Shown in pieces: positions 6,457 through 12,094 of a stretch of DNA of 12,094 bases (position 1 is its first letter; each line of letters begins with the position of its first letter). Source of the DNA: Bacteroidota bacterium. Its GTDB lineage: Bacteria; Bacteroidota; Ignavibacteria; SZUA-365. The translations under genes were made by a program, and so were the position numbers. A model generated the notes under the pieces. It was not told where the DNA came from, searched no databases, and saw nothing but the letters and a program-made list of their open reading frames with translations. The DNA lies in NCBI GenBank assembly GCA_018224415.1, contig JAGTUZ010000296.1, positions 1 through 12,094 of the forward strand, in the 5' to 3' direction.

Positions 6457-6826
6457 ACTGTAAACCACCTTCGCGGGCGCCTTCGGCAACGGCCTTGATG
6501 CGGCCGTGGTAGATATACCCACTGCGATCGAACACCACGGTCGTGATATTCCTGGACTTCGCGAGTTCCGCGATTGCCTTGCCGACGAGATACGCCTTGC
6601 CGACCTTTCCCTCCGCGCTCTGAAGCGCATCGGCGAGATCCTTCGTCTTGGTCGAGACGCTGCCCAGCGAAACGCCCTGTGTGTCGTCGATCAGTTGCGC
6701 ATACAGGTGGTTCAGGCTGCGATACACCGACAGGCGCGGCTTCTCGGGAGTTCCGGAAATTTTCTTGCGGATACGGATCTTCCGCTTATCCCGGATCGAA
6801 TATTTTTTGACTTTGCGAATGGACAT
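6452..6826 (-). CDS. rplR: 50S ribosomal protein L18
   Basis: Binds 5S rRNA with L5 in the central protuberance. The 124 residues begin with a basic arm (MSIRKVKKYSIRDKRKIRIR) followed by KKISGTPEKPRLSVYRSLNHLYAQLIDD, the usual L18 core opening. The ending is VVFDRSGYIYHGRIKAVAEGAREGGLQF, matching the family's FDRgGyxYHGRvkAlA..AREgGLxF. Length is normal to slightly long. The ATG at 6826 has GGAG 8 nt upstream. The gene lies 36 nt after rplF, and its stop codon falls within the tandem repeat at 6438-6456. Confidence 0.97.
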   Translation of the reverse strand: MSIRKVKKYSIRDKRKIRIRKKISGTPEKPRLSVYRSLNHLYAQLIDDTQGVSLGSVSTKTKDLADALQSAEGKVGKAYLVGKAIAELAKSRNITTVVFDRSGYIYHGRIKAVAEGAREGGLQF

Positions 6827-6862
6827 GCTGTCTGCTCCGATATCAAAAGCTCTTGAAAGCGA

Positions 6863-7402
6863 TTACGATTTGGCGGTCTTGCCGGCCTTGCGGCGAACCA
6901 GTTCGCCTGCATACTTGATGCCCTTGCCCTTGTAGGGCTCGGGTGGACGCACGGCGCGGATCTTTGCACTGACCTGGCCGACAAGCTGCTTGTCGATGCC
7001 GCTGATGTGCAATTGCGTCGGCGTTGCGACTTCGAATGTGATGCCCTGCGGCGGCATGAACGCCATCTGATGCGAGTATCCAATGTTCATTATAAGGACG
7101 CTGCCCTGCAGTTCCACCTTGTAACCAACACCCACGAGTTCAAGCGTCTTCTTGTAGCCTTCCATGACGCCGTTGACCATGTTCTGGATGTTGGCACGCA
7201 TGGTGCCGTGAAGGGCTCGATGCTGCTTGAGATCGGACGGTCGCGTGACGGACACCTGTCCATCTTCGATCGCCACGACGATATCCTTGTGGATCTTCGT
7301 CTTGAGTTCGCCCTTCGGGCCTTTGACGGTGCACAAGCCGTTTTCAAGCTTCACCGTGACGCCGGCGGGGATCACAACGGGATTTTTACCTACTCTGGAC
7401 AC
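6863..7402 (-). CDS. rplF: 50S ribosomal protein L6
   Basis: Large-subunit protein near the factor-binding site and the sarcin-ricin loop. The 179 residues form the two-repeat L6 structure: MSRVGKNPVVIPAGVTVKLE at the start, HRALHGTMRANIQNMVNGV around the first domain boundary, and the C-terminal signature PEPYKGKGIKYAGE. The frame is open further upstream to 7525, but that stretch lies over rpsH in another frame. The family N-terminus begins at GTG 7402, which has AAGGAG 7 nt upstream. It lies 25 nt after rpsH. Confidence 0.97.
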   Translation of the reverse strand: MSRVGKNPVVIPAGVTVKLENGLCTVKGPKGELKTKIHKDIVVAIEDGQVSVTRPSDLKQHRALHGTMRANIQNMVNGVMEGYKKTLELVGVGYKVELQGSVLIMNIGYSHQMAFMPPQGITFEVATPTQLHISGIDKQLVGQVSAKIRAVRPPEPYKGKGIKYAGELVRRKAGKTAKS

Positions 7403-7409
7403 GTAACAA

Positions 7410-7415
7410 CTCCTT
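7410..7415 (-). promoter_or_regulatory. Shine-Dalgarno site setting the GTG start of rplF
   Basis: AAGGAG on the minus strand, 7 nt before the GTG at 7402. It decides against any longer in-frame start that would run into rpsH. Confidence 0.85.
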
Positions 7416-7427
7416 GTCGAATGATCT

Positions 7428-7820
7428 TTACCAGATTCTGCACAGGACTTCGCCGCCGACGTTCTGCTGACGCGCCTGCGCGTCGGTGAGCAGGCCCTTC
7501 GGGGTTGACACGATGGTGACACCAAGGCCGTTGAGCGTGCGCGGGATTTCCGTGACAGGCGCGTATCTGCGCAGGCCAGGGGAGCTGATGCGCTCGAGGC
7601 CCGCGATCACGGGGGCACCCTCCGTGCCATACCGGAGATAAATCCGGATGGTCCCCTGCGGAGTGTCGTTGAGGATGGAGAACCCGTTGATGAAATTCTG
7701 CTGATACAGAATCTCGGTCAACCCGATCTTCATCTTCGAGGCAGGAATCTCGACCTGCTTGTGATGCGCGCGCACGGCGTTGCGGATGCGCGTCAGGAAA
7801 TCTGCGATGGGATCTGTCAT
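7428..7820 (-). CDS. rpsH: 30S ribosomal protein S8
   Basis: Primary 16S rRNA-binding protein of the small subunit; in E. coli it also represses its own operon by binding spc mRNA. The 130 residues begin MTDPIADFLTRIRNAVRAHH and contain VEIPASKMKIGLTEIL. The ending is LNGLGVTIVSTPKGLLTDAQ through NVGGEVLCRIW, corresponding to the family signature (STxxGxMTdxeAR..nvGGEvLCxvW). The frame is open upstream into rpsN, but the ATG at 7820 is the family start and lies 34 nt after rpsN. I did not see an obvious S8-binding helix mimic in this window, though I could not test it properly by eye. Confidence 0.97.
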   Translation of the reverse strand: MTDPIADFLTRIRNAVRAHHKQVEIPASKMKIGLTEILYQQNFINGFSILNDTPQGTIRIYLRYGTEGAPVIAGLERISSPGLRRYAPVTEIPRTLNGLGVTIVSTPKGLLTDAQARQQNVGGEVLCRIW

Positions 7821-7854
7821 TATGATCTCTATACGATGAAAACGTCTTGTGAAA

Positions 7855-8040
7855 TTACCAGCTGGCCTTGCGCACACCGGGGATCTTCCCCTCCAGCGCA
7901 AGTTGGCGGAAACACAGGCGGCAAAGGCCGAACCTGCGATAATAGGCACGGGCGCGTCCACAGCGAAGGCAGCGGCTGTATTGACGCACTGCGAACTTCT
8001 GCTTTTTCTTGGACTTTACAATCAGGGATTTGCGAGCCAC
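7855..8040 (-). CDS. rpsN: 30S ribosomal protein S14, short zinc-binding type
   Basis: Small-subunit head protein. The 61 residues have the zinc ribbon of the short (type Z) S14: C24 and C27 in SRCLRCGRAR, C40 and C43 in GLCRLCFRQL, ending GKIPGVRKASW. The longer zinc-free form (about 89-101 residues) is not present. The start is GTG at 8040, with AAGGA 7 nt upstream. It occupies the usual place between rplE (32 nt upstream) and rpsH. The zinc form is typical of Firmicutes, Actinobacteria and many thermophiles, and was not what I expected if this is a Bacteroidota relative. Confidence 0.97.
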   Translation of the reverse strand: MARKSLIVKSKKKQKFAVRQYSRCLRCGRARAYYRRFGLCRLCFRQLALEGKIPGVRKASW

Positions 8041-8047
8041 GATACTG

Positions 8048-8052
8048 TCCTT
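8048..8052 (-). promoter_or_regulatory. Shine-Dalgarno site setting the GTG start of rpsN
   Basis: AAGGA on the minus strand, 7 nt before the GTG at 8040, inside the 32-nt rplE-rpsN gap. Confidence 0.8.
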
Positions 8053-8072
8053 CTTCTACTGACGGTGAACGA

Positions 8073-8711
8073 TTACGATTGCGCGACTTCCTTTTTGCGG
8101 AACGGAAGACCGAACTGCTCAAGCAGCGCACGCGCCTCCTCATCCGTCTTCGCACTGGTCACGATGGTGATGTCCATGCCGAAAATGCGGGCAATCTTGT
8201 CCACATCGATTTCGGGGAAGATGATCTGTTCCTTGACACCGATGGTGTAATTGCCACGGCCGTCAAAGGACTTGTCCGACACCCCGCGAAAATCGCGGAT
8301 GCGAGGAATGGCCGCGCTGATGAAGCGATCGAGAAACTCGTACATGCGCGCGCGTCGCAGCGTGACGCGGAGGCCAATCTGCATGCCCTCGCGCAACTTG
8401 AAATTCGAGATGCTCTGCTTCGCCTTCGTAATCACCGGCTTCTGGCCCGTGATGATCTCCAGGCCATCGGCGGCCTGCTCGAGGATCTTCGCGTCCTGGA
8501 TTGCGTCACCGAGACCCATGTTGATGGCAATCTTCTCCAGATGCGGCACCTGCATGACGCTCTTGTAAGAGAACTGCTTCATCAGTTCCGGCACGATCGT
8601 TTCCTTGTACCGTTCGAACAGGCGGAAGCTATCGACAGGATCGTCGCCGTGTTCTTTTACTTTCGCCGCGGATTTTGCCGCAGCGTCTTTGGACTTTGTT
8701 TTCGATGCCAT
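8073..8711 (-). CDS. rplE: 50S ribosomal protein L5 with N-terminal extension
   Basis: Binds 5S rRNA and forms the intersubunit bridge to S13. The family core starts around residue 30 (RLFERYKETIVPELMKQFSY, 30-49) and runs through VMQVPHLEKIAINMGLGDAI, GQKPVITKAKQSISNFKLRE, IPRIRDFRGVS and DITIVTSAKTDEEARALLEQFGLPFRK. Compared with E. coli L5 there are about 27 extra N-terminal residues, rich in K, A, S and D, and about six extra at the C-terminus, giving 212 residues. ATG at 8711 is the only plausible start: the next in-frame methionine lies inside the conserved core. No strong ribosome binding site is seen. It lies 26 nt after rplX. Confidence 0.96.
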   Translation of the reverse strand: MASKTKSKDAAAKSAAKVKEHGDDPVDSFRLFERYKETIVPELMKQFSYKSVMQVPHLEKIAINMGLGDAIQDAKILEQAADGLEIITGQKPVITKAKQSISNFKLREGMQIGLRVTLRRARMYEFLDRFISAAIPRIRDFRGVSDKSFDGRGNYTIGVKEQIIFPEIDVDKIARIFGMDITIVTSAKTDEEARALLEQFGLPFRKKEVAQS

Positions 8712-8737
8712 GTTTACTCAGTATCGGAAATGATGGA

Positions 8738-9064
8738 TTATTCGATGGTCTCGCCCGTCGCGACGCTGCGACGGAGATGACGCGTCTTGCCGCTGATTTC
8801 GTCGGTGATCACGGCCTTGCCCACGCGGGTCGGCTCGCCGCTCTTCGGATCGAGCAACATCACGTTCGAAATGTGGATCGGAGCTTCCTGCCGGGTGATG
8901 CCACCCTGCGGGCTGGTCTGCGTCGGCTTGCGATGACGGCTGACCAGGTTGACCCCTTCGATGATGAGTCGCATCTTCTCGGGATAGACGCGCAGCACCT
9001 TACCGGTGCGTCCCTTCGAGTTGCCTGCAATCACCATGACCATATCGTTTTTCTTGATTTTCAT
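8738..9064 (-). CDS. rplX: 50S ribosomal protein L24
   Basis: Assembly-initiating large-subunit protein with a KOW motif. The 108 residues begin MKIKKNDMVMVIAGNSKGRT and contain the KOW segment (about 6-32, with GKVLRVYPEKMRLIIEGVN following). The middle motif GGITRQEAPIHISNVMLLDP and the ending KTRHLRRSVATGETIE are normal. The ATG at 9064 has no clear Shine-Dalgarno match. A five-codon ATG-TGA reading frame (9078 to 9061) overlaps this start as ATGA and could in principle feed ribosomes into rplX. The 52-nt gap after rplN is among the larger ones in the cluster. Confidence 0.97.
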   Translation of the reverse strand: MKIKKNDMVMVIAGNSKGRTGKVLRVYPEKMRLIIEGVNLVSRHRKPTQTSPQGGITRQEAPIHISNVMLLDPKSGEPTRVGKAVITDEISGKTRHLRRSVATGETIE

Positions 9065-9116
9065 TTCGCTTCGTTCATTACGATGGGAAAAACACTTTCA
9101 GGACGTCGGGGTCAGA

Positions 9117-9485
9117 CTACAGGACTTCCGGAGCCAGCGACACGATTTTCATGAAGGCCTTCTCGCGCAATTCGCGCGCCACCGGTCCGAAAATACGGGT
9201 ACCGCGCGGCTCGAGATTCGGGTTGATCAAGACTGCCGCATTTTCGTCGAATCGGATATAGGAGCCGTCAGGACGGCGATACTCCTTTTTCGTCCGCACG
9301 ATCACGGCCCGGGAGACTTCTCCCTTCTTCACCGCGCCGCCGGGAATGGCGGATTTCACTGTCACGACAACAATGTCGCCCACTGTGGCATAGCGCCGAC
9401 CGGAACCGCCGAGAACGCGGATGCAGCGGATTTTTTTTGCGCCGGAATTATCGGCGGCGACAAGATTGGTTTCTTCCTGGATCAT
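9117..9485 (-). CDS. rplN: 50S ribosomal protein L14
   Basis: Large-subunit protein at the intersubunit face, where it forms bridges with the 30S. The 122 residues run MIQEETNLVAADNSGAKKIR, CIRVLGGSGRRYATVGDIVV, AVIVRTKKEYRRPDGSYIRF, then DENAAVLINPNLEPRGTRIF and GPVARELREKAFMKIVSLAPEVL, matching the family at its standard length. The ATG at 9485 lies 17 nt after rpsQ; the only upstream purine-rich element is a weak AGGT. Confidence 0.98.
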   Translation of the reverse strand: MIQEETNLVAADNSGAKKIRCIRVLGGSGRRYATVGDIVVVTVKSAIPGGAVKKGEVSRAVIVRTKKEYRRPDGSYIRFDENAAVLINPNLEPRGTRIFGPVARELREKAFMKIVSLAPEVL

Positions 9486-9502
9486 CGGTATTACCTACAG
9501 TT

Positions 9503-9784
9503 TTATCGTGCACGTTCAACGATTTCGACGAGACGCCAGCGCTTGTTCTTGCTGAGCGGGCGCGTTTCCATGATCAGCACCTTGTCTCCCGGACCGGCCG
9601 TGCCCAACTCGTCATGGACGAGGAAGCGCTTGGTCGTCTTGAAATACTTCTTGTACAAGGGATGCGCGACCTGGCGCTGGATGGTGACGGTGATCGTCTT
9701 GTTCATCTTCGCCGATACAACGATCCCGACGCGGGTCTTGCGCTTGCTGCGCTCGGTGGAGGTGGTTTCCTGTGCTGTAGCCAT
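9503..9784 (-). CDS. rpsQ: 30S ribosomal protein S17
   Basis: Primary 16S rRNA-binding protein with an OB fold. The 93 residues have a short polar N-terminus (MATAQETTSTERSKRK) before the conserved RVGIVVSAKMNKTITVTIQR, then HPLYKKYFKTTKRFLVHDE, GPGDKVLIMETRPLSKNKRW and RLVEIVERAR. The length is within family range, slightly long because of the polar start. The ATG at 9784 is 2 nt after the rpmC stop, so re-initiation is likely; a GGAG lies 13 nt upstream within the end of rpmC. Confidence 0.97.
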   Translation of the reverse strand: MATAQETTSTERSKRKTRVGIVVSAKMNKTITVTIQRQVAHPLYKKYFKTTKRFLVHDELGTAGPGDKVLIMETRPLSKNKRWRLVEIVERAR

Positions 9785-9786
9785 AA

Positions 9787-9990
9787 TTATTGTTGTTCTC
9801 CGCTAAGTTCGCGTTCTCTCAGAATGGTCATCAGTCGTGCGATGTCCCTGCGCATCTGGTCGATCTGCGCCGTGTTCGTGAGCTGCGAGCTCGCATGTTG
9901 GAAATGCAGGGTCGTGATCGTTTCGTGCGTTTCCGCAATCCGGTCTCGGATATCCTGCGTGGTCAACTGTCGAATTTCTGCTGCCTTCAT
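9787..9990 (-). CDS. rpmC: 50S ribosomal protein L29
   Basis: Large-subunit protein at the polypeptide exit tunnel; in E. coli it contributes to the docking site for trigger factor and SRP. The 67 residues form the two-helix hairpin of L29: MKAAEIRQLTTQDIRDRIAE, then HETITTLHFQHASSQLTNTA, and IDQMRRDIARLMTILRERE, corresponding to the family's IRxxRRdIARixTilrERe. The ATG at 9990 starts 12 nt after rplP; only a weak ribosome binding site is visible. Confidence 0.96.
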   Translation of the reverse strand: MKAAEIRQLTTQDIRDRIAETHETITTLHFQHASSQLTNTAQIDQMRRDIARLMTILRERELSGEQQ

Positions 9991-10002
9991 GATTCGCTCT
10001 AC

Positions 10003-10425
10003 TTATTCGCCAGAGTAATCCGGACGGGTTACGATTTTTACTTTGATCGGAAGTTTGTACGCCGCGAGTTTCAGTGCTTCCTGTGCGAGTTCCTGGCTGA
10101 CGCCGTCCACCTCGAACATGATGCGCCCCGGCTTGACGACGGCGACCCAGAACTCGGGCGCGCCTTTTCCCTTGCCCATACGGGTCTCGAGCGGCTTCTT
10201 CGAAACGGGCTTGTCGGGGAAGATGCGAATCCAGACTTTTCCATCGCGCTTCATGCGGCGGTTCAGCGCCACACGGGCCGCTTCGATCTGCCGGGAGGTG
10301 ATCCACCCCGGCTCCATGGCCTTCAGGCCGAAGGATCCGAAGGCGACCGCCGATCCGCGGTATGCCTTTCCGCGCATGCGACCACGCTGTTGTTTTCTGA
10401 ACTTTACTCGTTTCGGCATTAACAT
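10003..10425 (-). CDS. rplP: 50S ribosomal protein L16
   Basis: Large-subunit protein that helps place A-site tRNA. The 140 residues include PKRVKFRKQQRGRMRGKAYR, the YRGSAVAFGSFGLKAMEPGW segment, ITSRQIEAARVALNRRMKRD, and RMGKGKGAPEFWVAVVKPGR, with normal family spacing. Two in-frame ATGs are possible. The one at 10425 has AAGGA 8 nt upstream; the inner one at 10419 would give the more usual MPKRVKFRK start but sits 14 nt from that site. I chose 10425 on spacing; the difference is two residues. It lies 40 nt after rpsC. Confidence 0.96.
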   Translation of the reverse strand: MLMPKRVKFRKQQRGRMRGKAYRGSAVAFGSFGLKAMEPGWITSRQIEAARVALNRRMKRDGKVWIRIFPDKPVSKKPLETRMGKGKGAPEFWVAVVKPGRIMFEVDGVSQELAQEALKLAAYKLPIKVKIVTRPDYSGE

Positions 10426-10465
10426 TGGTTGAATCCTTCTTCAGTACGGTTCGTGTATACTCGGC

Positions 10466-11119
10466 TTACATCCGTCCGGCAGGGCTGGCCTTGGCGCCAA
10501 GCACCTCTCCCTTGCAGATCCAGACCTTGACGCCGATGGTCCCGTAAATGGTCTTGGCGGTCGCCTGGGCATAATCGATGTTGGAACGCAGCGTGTGCAG
10601 GGGAATGCGCCCGTCCTTGTACTGCTCGGAACGCGACATTTCCGCGCCGCCGAGACGTCCTGCACACATCACGCGGACACCGTCCGCGCCCATGCGCATG
10701 GCCGATGTAATGGCGGACTTCATCGCGCGACGGAAGGAAACGCGACCCTCGAGCTGGTTGGCGATATTCTCCGCCACCAGGAAGGCGTCGAGTTCCGGAC
10801 GCTTGATCTCGGAAATCAGGATCTTGACATCCTTGTTGGTCACCTTGCGAAGCTCTTCCTCGAGCTGCGCGATCTCCTTGCCGCTCTTGCCGATCACCAC
10901 GCCCGGACGGGAGGTGTGGATCGCAAGCACCACGCGCTTCGGGGTGCGCTCGATGACGATCCGCGAAATGCCTGCCTTGCGGAGACGGTTGCGGATGTAA
11001 TTGCGAATCATCAGATCTTCGTCCAGTTTCTGGGCGAAATTGCGCTCATCGTACCAGTTGGCATCCCATTCGCGGGTGATGCCGAGGCGGATTCCAATCG
11101 GATTAGTCTTCTGGCCCAA
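10466..11119 (-). CDS. rpsC: 30S ribosomal protein S3
   Basis: Small-subunit head protein at the mRNA entry, with helicase-associated function. The 217 residues begin MGQKTNPIGIRLGITREWDA. The KH domain (about 39-108) has the GKSG loop at 77-80. The C-terminal S3 domain contains RVSFRRAMKSAITSAMRMGA, DGVRVMCAGRLGGAEMSRSE and GRIPLHTLRSNIDYAQATAK. The ending (KVWICKGEVLGAKASPAGRM) is compact, with no long tail. The start codon is TTG at 11119, with AGGAG 7 nt upstream; no in-frame ATG keeps the conserved GQKTNP opening. It lies 17 nt after rplV. Confidence 0.98.
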   Translation of the reverse strand: MGQKTNPIGIRLGITREWDANWYDERNFAQKLDEDLMIRNYIRNRLRKAGISRIVIERTPKRVVLAIHTSRPGVVIGKSGKEIAQLEEELRKVTNKDVKILISEIKRPELDAFLVAENIANQLEGRVSFRRAMKSAITSAMRMGADGVRVMCAGRLGGAEMSRSEQYKDGRIPLHTLRSNIDYAQATAKTIYGTIGVKVWICKGEVLGAKASPAGRM

Positions 11120-11126
11120 AATGTAT

Positions 11127-11131
11127 CTCCT
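11127..11131 (-). promoter_or_regulatory. Shine-Dalgarno site setting the TTG start of rpsC
   Basis: AGGAG on the minus strand, 7 nt before the TTG at 11119. Together with the conserved GQKTNPIG it fixes this non-ATG start. Confidence 0.85.
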
Positions 11132-11136
11132 GCTGC

Positions 11137-11487
11137 CTACTCGATTTCAGAAACGACGATGGTAAGATGGTTCGTCCGCTTGCGCACCCGGTATGCCCGC
11201 CCCATCGGGGCCGGGAGCACGCGCTTCTGCATGGGTCCGCCGTCGACGGTGATGGTGGAAACCACGATGCTGTGCGGATCGATGCGGCCGCCATCCTTGG
11301 CGTTGATCAGGTTCGATACCGCCGAACGGAGCGTGAGTTCGCATACCTTGGAGGCATGCTTGGGGGAAAAATGCAGGATGTCCAGCGCCTCCTCAACGGA
11401 TTTGCCGCGGATCTGATCCGCCACCAGACGCATTTTTCTGGGTGACCCCGGGATATATCGCTTGATTGCGCGTGCTTCGAAGCTCAT
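11137..11487 (-). CDS. rplV: 50S ribosomal protein L22
   Basis: Large-subunit protein whose long beta-hairpin lines the polypeptide exit tunnel, a site of macrolide-resistance changes in other bacteria. The 116 residues run MSFEARAIKRYIPGSPRKMR, LVADQIRGKSVEEALDILHF, SPKHASKVCELTLRSAVSNL, then the hairpin ending QKRVLPAPMGRAYRVRKRTN and HLTIVVSEIE. Length and motifs are normal. The ATG at 11487 lies 21 nt after rpsS, with an AGG 8 nt upstream. Confidence 0.97.
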   Translation of the reverse strand: MSFEARAIKRYIPGSPRKMRLVADQIRGKSVEEALDILHFSPKHASKVCELTLRSAVSNLINAKDGGRIDPHSIVVSTITVDGGPMQKRVLPAPMGRAYRVRKRTNHLTIVVSEIE

Positions 11488-11508
11488 AACGTGTACCTGT
11501 GTTCCAGC

Positions 11509-11790
11509 TTATCGAGAGGATTTTTCTGCTTTACCGCCGGGATGGCTGCGGAAGATCCGCGTCGGCGAAAACTCACCAAGCTTGTGCCCGATCATGTTTT
11601 CCTGCACATAGACAGGGATGAACTTGTTGCCGTTGTGGACGGCAAACGTGTGACCGATGAAATCGGGCGGGATCGTCGTTCGGCGCGCCCACGTCTTGAC
11701 GACGCGCTTCTGGTTCGTCCTGTTGAGCTCGTCGACCTTTCGGGCCAACTTCTCGTCGATGTACGGTCCTTTCTTGAGCGAACGTGCCAT
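11509..11790 (-). CDS. rpsS: 30S ribosomal protein S19
   Basis: Small-subunit head protein, partner of S13 near the A-site finger. The 93 residues begin MARSLKKGPYIDEKLARKVD and continue TWARRTTIPPDFIGHTFAVH, NGNKFIPVYVQENMIGHKLG and EFSPTRIFRSHPGGKAEKSSR. That last part contains the family signature GHKLGEFxPTRxFRxH. The ATG at 11790 comes 2 nt after the rplB stop, so translation is probably coupled to rplB. Confidence 0.98.
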   Translation of the reverse strand: MARSLKKGPYIDEKLARKVDELNRTNQKRVVKTWARRTTIPPDFIGHTFAVHNGNKFIPVYVQENMIGHKLGEFSPTRIFRSHPGGKAEKSSR

Positions 11791-11792
11791 GA

Positions 11793-12094
11793 CTATTTCT
11801 TCCGCGACTTGATGATGTACTTATTGGACAGGTTTTTCTTCTTCCGTGTCTTGAGTCCCTTGGCATACTTGCCCCAGGGAGAAACCGGATGCTGACGGCC
11901 ACCACCGGACTTCGACTTGCCCTCGCCACCGCCGTTGGGATGGTCAACCGGATTCATGCACATGCCACGGACGTGCGGACGCCTGCCGAGCCAACGGCTG
12001 CGACCTGCCTTGCCCAGGCTGATGTTTTCATGCGTACGGTTGCTCACCGTGCCGAGCGTGGCGTAACACACGACCTGCACGAGGCGCACTTCCC
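11793..12094 (-). CDS. rplB: 50S ribosomal protein L2, C-terminal part (cut by window edge)
   Basis: L2 supports peptidyl-transferase centre formation and subunit association. Only the last 99 complete codons are in the window; the frame is open through its edge, so the start lies beyond 12094. Visible motifs are EVRLVQVVCYATLGTVSN, GKAGRSRWLGRRPHVRGMCM, NPVDHPNGGGEGKSKSGGGR, HPVSPWGKYAKGLKTRKKK and the tail YIIKSRKK. The conserved NPVDHP is intact. The following residue, often histidine (DHPHGGGEG), is asparagine here. It is the first gene in view of the S10-operon end. Confidence 0.97.
   Translation of the reverse strand, partial: EVRLVQVVCYATLGTVSNRTHENISLGKAGRSRWLGRRPHVRGMCMNPVDHPNGGGEGKSKSGGGRQHPVSPWGKYAKGLKTRKKKNLSNKYIIKSRKK

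Noticed and set aside
7761..8780. Long plus-strand open frame (339 codons) opposite rpsH, rpsN and rplE
   Set aside because: Antisense to conserved ribosomal genes, no plausible ribosome binding site or family similarity. Treated as a shadow.
1..12094. A novel defence, mobile or biosynthetic system hidden in the cluster
   Set aside because: Every gene in the window is a recognised core translation, secretion or transcription gene, gaps are short, and no inverted repeats, integrase, or foreign-looking genes were seen.

Overview
The window is one uninterrupted, single-strand (minus) cluster of translation genes: the end of the S10 operon, the whole spc operon and the alpha operon. In transcription order, from the high-coordinate end down, it reads rplB (3' part only), rpsS, rplV, rpsC, rplP, rpmC, rpsQ, rplN, rplX, rplE, rpsN, rpsH, rplF, rplR, rpsE, rpmD, rplO, secY, map, infA, rpmJ, rpsM, rpsK, rpoA, rplQ. 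No tRNA, rRNA, mobile element, CRISPR array or convincing terminator is visible, and the whole plus strand appears to be non-coding shadow.

Organism: a GC-rich bacterium, probably from the Bacteroidota/Chlorobiota (FCB) side of the tree. Three things point there. secY is followed directly by map and infA without adk. L17 has the inserted segment and the IELVDYNE ending of its core that I associate with that group, plus a long tail. The SecY C-terminus (QIESHLLMRHYDGF) and RpoA also fit. Against a typical Bacteroidota, S14 is the short zinc-binding form, several genes have strong AAGGAG ribosome binding sites, and rpsD is not between rpsK and rpoA. A deep or uncultured relative is possible. 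This placement is inference from memory of family patterns.

Layout: 11793-12094 to 10003 is the S10-operon end (L2, S19, L22, S3, L16), continuing through L29 and S17. From 9485 to 3825 is the spc block (L14, L24, L5, S14, S8, L6, L18, S5, L30, L15, SecY). From 3803 to 2677 are map, infA and rpmJ. From 2633 to 27 is the alpha block (S13, S11, RpoA, L17). Intergenic gaps range from a 29-nt overlap (map/infA) to 100 nt (rpsK to rpoA). There is no gene-free stretch over 300 bases.

Together the genes make ribosomal proteins of both subunits, initiation factor IF1, the enzyme that removes the initiator methionine from new proteins, the membrane channel for exported proteins, and the RNA polymerase alpha subunit. 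I find no previously undescribed system. The second-look items are modest: the missing rpsD with a GC-rich hairpin in its place, six non-ATG starts that each have a strong ribosome binding site, long tails on L17 and L5, and a perfect 19-bp tandem duplication at the rplR stop codon.
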